From positions 124,001 to 188,000 of the forward strand of contig NZ_JAUSWH010000009.1 in the NCBI RefSeq assembly GCF_030815125.1: a stretch of DNA of 64,000 nucleotides, given 5' to 3'. The notes below the pieces were generated by a model. That model saw only the letters and a program-made list of their open reading frames with translations, did no database searches and was not told the DNA's origin. This DNA comes from Allorhizobium paknamense (GTDB lineage: Bacteria > Pseudomonadota > Alphaproteobacteria > Rhizobiales > Rhizobiaceae). The translations under genes and the position numbers were made by a program. This document shows positions 60,315-64,000 of this stretch, piece by piece (position 1 is the stretch's first letter; each line of letters opens with the position of its first letter).

Positions 60315-60457
60315 GTGCATTGCGGCAGCCCCGTTCAGGCTTTTTTGAAGCTGTTGAAAATACAACCATAACAGGCAATATCCTCACCAATCCCGTTTGA
60401 CTTCTCACCAAAGCTTTGCCAGTCTCCCTGCCGAGGAAGCAAATCGAGGAGACACTC

Positions 60458-61639
60458 ATGTCCACGCCGTCCATCGTCATCGCCAGTGCTGCGCGCACGG
60501 CAGTGGGATCCTTCAACGGCGCCTTCGCCACCGTTCCTGCCCACAAGCTGGGCGCCGTCGCCATCAAGGGCGTGCTGGAGCGGGCAGGCGTCGAGGCTGC
60601 CGAAGTCGATGAAGTCATTCTGGGACAGATCCTGACGGCTGGCGAGGGCCAGAACCCGGCACGCCAGGCTGCCATGGCTGCCGGTATCCCGCAGGAAAAG
60701 ACGGCCTGGGGCATGAACCAGCTCTGCGGTTCCGGCCTGCGCGCCGTGGCGCTCGGCATGCAGCAGATCGTCTCCGGCGATGCTTCGATCATTGTGGCGG
60801 GCGGCCAGGAATCCATGTCCATGGCGCCGCATTGCGCGCATCTTCGCTCCGGCACCAAGATGGGCGACATGAAGATGATCGACACGATGATCAAGGATGG
60901 CCTGACGGATGCTTTCTACGGCTATCACATGGGCATTACCGCTGAAAACGTGGCCCGCCAGTGGCAGTTGAGCCGCGAGGAGCAGGACGCCTTCGCCGTC
61001 GCCTCGCAGAACAAGGCCGAGGCCGCCCAGGTGGCTGGCCGTTTCAAGGACGAGATCGTTCCCGTCACCGTGCCAGGGCGCAAGGGCGATGTCATCGTCG
61101 AGGCGGATGAATATATCCGCGCCGGCGCCACACTCGACAGCATGACGAAGCTGAAGCCCGCTTTCGACAAGGAAGGCACGGTCACGGCCGGCAACGCATC
61201 CGGCATCAATGACGGTGCCGCCGCCGCCTTGCTGATGACCGAGCAGGAAGCCTCCCGCCGCGGCATTCGCCCGCTGGCGCGCATCGCCTCCTGGGCAACC
61301 GCCGGTGTCGATCCGAAGATCATGGGCACCGGCCCGATCCCGGCCTCGCGCAAGGCGTTGGAAAAGGCTGGCTGGAAGGTTTCCGATCTCGATCTCGTGG
61401 AGGCCAACGAGGCCTTTGCCGCCCAGGCTTGCGCGGTCAATAAGGACCTTGGCTGGGATACCTCGATCGTCAACGTCAATGGCGGCGCGATTGCCATCGG
61501 CCATCCGGTCGGCGCATCGGGCGCGCGCATTCTCAACACGCTGCTGTTCGAAATGCGCCGCCGGGGGGCCAAGAAGGGCCTGGCAACGCTCTGCATCGGC
61601 GGCGGCATGGGCGTTGCCATGTGCCTTGAGGCGTTCTGA
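60458..61639 (+). CDS. phaA: Acetyl-CoA acetyltransferase (β-ketothiolase)
   Basis: Condenses two acetyl-CoA to acetoacetyl-CoA, the first step to polyhydroxybutyrate. It has 393 residues. The nucleophile is C90 in [10 protein letters not shown], the base H349 in GHPVGASG, and the second cysteine C379 in CIGGGMG. GGAG lies before ATG 60458. It is followed after repeats C4 and A5 by phaB. Confidence 0.96.
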   Translation: MSTPSIVIASAARTAVGSFNGAFATVPAHKLGAVAIKGVLERAGVEAAEVDEVILGQILTAGEGQNPARQAAMAAGIPQEKTAWGMNQLCGSGLRAVALGMQQIVSGDASIIVAGGQESMSMAPHCAHLRSGTKMGDMKMIDTMIKDGLTDAFYGYHMGITAENVARQWQLSREEQDAFAVASQNKAEAAQVAGRFKDEIVPVTVPGRKGDVIVEADEYIRAGATLDSMTKLKPAFDKEGTVTAGNASGINDGAAAALLMTEQEASRRGIRPLARIASWATAGVDPKIMGTGPIPASRKALEKAGWKVSDLDLVEANEAFAAQACAVNKDLGWDTSIVNVNGGAIAIGHPVGASGARILNTLLFEMRRRGAKKGLATLCIGGGMGVAMCLEAF

Positions 61640-61717
61640 GCCGTTCAGCCTGAGCTTATTTGAAGAGATTTGAGCGCCCCTCACCGGGGCGCACAGGATG
61701 ATATTGCCATGCGGCAC

Positions 61718-61822
61718 TACAGCGCCGTGCGCCATATTTGGCGCACAAAGGTTCGCTGTAGCACTTTAAATCTGCTGCATAATTTTATCCTTAAATCGAT
61801 TCCGATTTAAGGAATTATGCAG
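61718..61822. repeat. Family-C element, copy C4 (inverted)
   Basis: The outer TACAGCG...CGCTGTA stem has inner arms GTGCGCCA/GGCGCAC, followed by the CTGCATAATT...AATTATGCAG palindrome with a short insertion. It runs straight into A5. Confidence 0.9.
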
Positions 61823-61823
61823 G

Positions 61824-61925
61824 AGAGCATTTCCAGGAAAAGTGGGAACCGGTTTTCCGTCCGGAAATGCGTAAAAACAAAGAGTTAGAACATTTCAGCG
61901 TTTCCGTGAAACACTGAAATGTTCC
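61824..61925. repeat. Family-A element, copy A5 (inverted)
   Basis: The second palindrome comes first, then the stem GAACATTTCAG/CTGAAATGTTC, different in sequence from A1 and A2 but still paired. It is fused to C4. Confidence 0.9.
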
Positions 61926-61964
61926 AGGGAATCGGCGCAAGCAAAAAGACAGAGAGGAAACGGC

Positions 61965-62690
61965 ATGAGCAGGGTGGCATTGGTAACCGGCGGTACGCGC
62001 GGCATTGGCGCGGCAATTGCGATCGCCTTGAAAGACAATGGCTACAAGGTGGCCGCAAACTACGCGGGCAATGACGAGAAGGCAAAGGCCTTCGAGGCCG
62101 TGACTGGCATCCCCGTCTTCAAATGGGACGTTTCTTCCTACACAGCCTGCGTTGAAGGGATCGCCCAGGTCGAGGCCGCTCTTGGCCCCGTGGACATTCT
62201 TGTCAACAATGCCGGGATCACCCGGGACGCCATGTTCCACAAGATGACGCCTGAGCAGTGGGGCGAGGTCATTTCCACCAATCTTTCCGGCCTGTTCAAC
62301 ATGACGCATCCGCTGTGGAGCGGCATGCGCGACCGCAGTTTTGGCCGGGTCATCAACATCTCTTCGATCAACGGCCAGAAGGGCCAGATGGGACAGGTGA
62401 ACTATTCCGCAGCCAAGGCGGGCGATCTGGGCTTCACCAAGGCGCTTGCCCAGGAAGGGGCTGCCAAGAACATCACCGTCAATGCCATCTGCCCCGGCTA
62501 TATCGCGACGGAAATGGTGCGCGCCATTCCGGAAAAAGTGCTGAACGAACGCATCCTGCCGCAGATCCCGGTAGGCCGCCTCGGCGAGCCGGAGGAAATT
62601 GCCCGGATCGTCGTCTTCCTGGCCTCCGATCAGGCAGGCTTCATCACCGGCTCGACGATCTCCGCCAATGGCGGCCAGTTCTTCGTCTGA
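61965..62690 (+). CDS. phaB: Acetoacetyl-CoA reductase
   Basis: Reduces acetoacetyl-CoA to (R)-3-hydroxybutyryl-CoA with NADPH, for polyhydroxybutyrate. It has 241 residues, a classical SDR. TGGTRGIG is the cofactor loop and NNAG follows. The catalytic Y147 and K151 are in YSAAK, with serine 133/134. GAGGAAAC lies before ATG 61965. With phaA it forms the PHB precursor pathway. The PHA synthase gene is not in the window. Confidence 0.96.
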   Translation: MSRVALVTGGTRGIGAAIAIALKDNGYKVAANYAGNDEKAKAFEAVTGIPVFKWDVSSYTACVEGIAQVEAALGPVDILVNNAGITRDAMFHKMTPEQWGEVISTNLSGLFNMTHPLWSGMRDRSFGRVINISSINGQKGQMGQVNYSAAKAGDLGFTKALAQEGAAKNITVNAICPGYIATEMVRAIPEKVLNERILPQIPVGRLGEPEEIARIVVFLASDQAGFITGSTISANGGQFFV

Positions 62691-62701
62691 AAACGCCCCC
62701 C

Positions 62702-62730
62702 AAAAAAAGAAACGCCGGCTTTCGCCGGCG
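62702..62730 (-). terminator. Terminator of the lipoprotein gene
   Basis: CGCCGGC pairs with GCCGGCG around a 4-nt loop. On the minus strand TTTCTTTTTTTG follows. Confidence 0.85.
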
Positions 62731-62741
62731 CTTCAATCTGA

Positions 62742-62999
62742 TCAGCGGCAACGCGCCTCGTAGCGGTGCCCATAACGGTCGCGATAGATGCAGTAGCCGC
62801 GACGCTCGGTCGAGCGGCCGATGAGCGCGCCAACCACGCCGCCGCCCACGGCGCCGACGGCCGCTCCGCCCCACGAATTGGTAGCAACGCCACCAATGAC
62901 CGCACCGGAGGCGGCACCGATGGATGCACCGCGTTCCGTTGCGGTGCAGGATGCGACGAGCGGCAGGATCAATGCGACCGCAACAGCTTTCATTTTCAT
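62742..62999 (-). CDS. Small glycine-zipper lipoprotein
   Basis: An 85-residue predicted lipoprotein. MKMKAVAVALILPLVASC ends in a lipobox, so the cysteine would be lipidated. A long Gly/Ala zipper (GASIGAASGAVIGG and AAVGAVGGGVVGALIG) could insert into or span the outer membrane, like SlyB or Rcc01693-type proteins. The C-terminus is basic with two cysteines. AGGG lies before the ATG. No precise family function is known. Confidence 0.85.
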   Translation of the reverse strand: MKMKAVAVALILPLVASCTATERGASIGAASGAVIGGVATNSWGGAAVGAVGGGVVGALIGRSTERRGYCIYRDRYGHRYEARCR

Positions 63000-63032
63000 G
63001 ACTGTTTCCCTTTCTCCCGAAAAGCAGTGGGC

Positions 63033-63188
63033 TTAAATTCGGCCCATCAGCAGCAAGATGATGATGATAAGAACCACGAGGCCGAGACCACCGGACGGAC
63101 CGTAACCCCAGCTGCGGCTGTAGCCCCAATTCGGCAGGGCGCCGATCAGCAGCAGAATAAGAATGACGAGAAGAATAGTGCTGAGCAT
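63033..63188 (-). CDS. DUF3309-family small membrane protein
   Basis: A 51-residue protein with two hydrophobic stretches (LSTILLVILILLLIGALPNWG and GLVVLIIIILLLMG) around a Trp/Gly/Ser turn (WGYSRSWGYGPSGG), the DUF3309 pattern. The function is unknown; it is likely embedded in the inner membrane. I chose ATG 63188, with GGAGGG upstream; an upstream in-frame start at 63245 is unlikely. Confidence 0.85.
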   Translation of the reverse strand: MLSTILLVILILLLIGALPNWGYSRSWGYGPSGGLGLVVLIIIILLLMGRI

Positions 63189-63333
63189 GGCTGCCCTCCC
63201 TCCTTTTGAAACGGTGCTGCAAAAAGCGGCATCTTCGAGGCTCATAATGCTGCGCCCGGTTTTTTGTTCCCTTGCTGCCCGGCGAAAGGCTCGGTTCCAT
63301 CGCCCGGGCGGTTGTGCAAGCGATTCAATCCAT

Positions 63334-63439
63334 TACAGCGCCGTGCGTTTTATCAAACGCACAAAGGACGCTGTAACACTTTAAATCTGCTGCATAATTT
63401 TCACCTTAAATCGATTCCGATTTAAGGAATTATGCAGTA
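63334..63439. repeat. Family-C element, copy C5 (inverted)
   Basis: The outer TACAGCG stem has inner arms GTGCGTTT/AAACGCAC, then the CTGCATAATT palindrome with a small bulge, ending in a perfect ATTCCGATTTAAGGAATTATGCAG-type arm. Confidence 0.9.
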
Positions 63440-63735
63440 GGTTTTCGCCTCGAAGCGCCCCCATATCTGGCGGTGAACAAAAGCTGAATCAGGCAGAGTC
63501 AGTGATTCGTCCGCCTTTCGTTCCTCCCCCGTTCCCACTGGTTTGAGAGACGGAAGAAGACCACGCCCCAAGATTGTGTTTTCCACCGGCACGGGCAGAA
63601 AATGAACCGCGCGGTGATTCTTTGCTTGCCTTTGTCGCGCAGGCTCTCCATGTGTGGCGGCGGAGGGTATTGCCCTTTGCCGTTTTGCCTGGAGGATCCG
63701 GAGGTTTCACCGAAACACCGCGATGCTCCTGATCT

Positions 63736-63791
63736 TGTTTTATGCATTTCCGACCGAAACCCTTTTGGTTTTCCGGAACATGCTTGAGCAG
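63736..63791. repeat. Degenerate family-A fragment
   Basis: TTTTATGCATTTCCGACCGAAA...GGTTTTCCGGAACATGCTTGAG aligns with the second half of family A with many changes. Confidence 0.55.
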
Positions 63792-63892
63792 GCAGGTTTT
63801 GTTGGAATGCTCCCCGGCGTCCATCCCTGCTTCACGAACCGGCGGCGCGGTGTGTCCCACACTGCGCCGCACATGCCGTCCGGAGTGCTGAT

Positions 63893-64000
63893 TTGACTGC
63901 GCATCCCATGATCCTGAGCGGCCGCGGTGTGGTGGCCGTACTGGGGCCGACCAATACGGGCAAGACGCATTATGCCATAGAGCGCATGGTGGCCCACGGC
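63893..64000 (+). CDS. Suv3-type DNA/RNA helicase, N-terminal part
   Basis: The reading frame runs off the window; 36 residues are visible. VLGPTNTGKTHYAIERMVAHG carries a Walker A loop (GPTNTGKT) and matches the start of alphaproteobacterial superfamily-2 helicases related to mitochondrial SUV3. I chose the TTG at 63893 with GGAG 7 bases upstream; ATG 63908 is an alternative. Confidence 0.75.
   Translation, partial: MTAHPMILSGRGVVAVLGPTNTGKTHYAIERMVAHG

Larger units (their letters stand above)
61640..61964. other. Repeat-filled gap between phaA and phaB
   Basis: Repeats C4 and A5 fill about 210 of the 325 bases. No gene is seen. If phaA and phaB are co-transcribed, the mRNA contains both structures. 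Confidence 0.65.
63189..63892. other. Long intergenic region before the helicase gene
   Basis: Holds repeat C5 and a degenerate family-A piece. Open frames in the rest have unlikely codon composition and no ribosome-binding site, so I call no gene. It may carry the promoters of the DUF3309 gene and of the helicase. Confidence 0.6.

Noticed and set aside
63246..63892. Several open frames of 60-127 codons before the helicase
   Set aside because: No ribosome-binding site, no family similarity and unusual codon composition; one reads through a repeat fragment.

Overview
The window is a GC-rich stretch of an alphaproteobacterial chromosome, most likely Rhizobiales and probably Rhizobiaceae (Agrobacterium/Allorhizobium/Rhizobium). 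The evidence is gene content and order: mdh-sucC-sucD-sucA-sucB followed by lpdA, the sdhCDAB block, hemC-hemD beside a mitofilin-domain protein and hemY, phaR divergent from phaA-phaB, a σ54-type promoter before glnK-amtB, and many dispersed palindromic intergenic elements. It is almost entirely housekeeping DNA. I see no tRNA, rRNA, CRISPR array, transposase, prophage or plasmid function.

Layout. 1-16.3 kb (minus strand) is a TCA-cycle region: sdhCDAB, an Inh/Omp19-like lipoprotein, the ATPase zapE, then mdh-sucCDAB, a MAPEG protein, a LysE exporter and lpdA. 16.5-20.3 kb holds a small secreted protein (plus) and a tight minus-strand group tsaD-gpsA-yciI-EVE-methyltransferase. 20.4-26.3 kb (plus) is hemC-hemD-mitofilin-hemY-terB-glutamine amidotransferase. 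26.3-38.3 kb is mixed: two MFS exporters, YggT, ppa, GNAT, typA, PhoD phosphatase, M3 peptidase and argG. 38.7-48.0 kb (plus) is an SDR, an unrecognised protein with a ribosome-binding-site hairpin, LysE, dapF-mtaB, ftsY, yciB, DUF2585 and a diguanylate cyclase. 48.2-53.6 kb (minus) is ffh-chorismate mutase-rpsP-rimM-trmD...rplS, interrupted by a plus-strand TSUP permease. 53.9-64 kb is rlmN, glnK-amtB, tesB, a UbiH-type monooxygenase, phaR/phaA/phaB, two small envelope proteins and the start of a Suv3-type helicase.

How the genes fit together. The left part encodes most of the oxidative TCA cycle from 2-oxoglutarate to oxaloacetate, including the shared E3 subunit. The centre covers early tetrapyrrole synthesis together with inner-membrane organisation. 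The right part joins protein export (ffh, ftsY), ribosome and tRNA maturation, nitrogen sensing and polyhydroxybutyrate synthesis.

The main non-coding signal is four families of structured intergenic elements (called A, B, C and D here). They are often fused to one another and sometimes touch gene stop codons. Stems in different copies carry compensating base changes. The most unusual single locus is 39636-40476: an almost perfect 18-nt inverted repeat that buries the Shine-Dalgarno of an unrecognised 263-residue protein with an early His and a later Cys-His motif. I found no clearly new multi-gene system.
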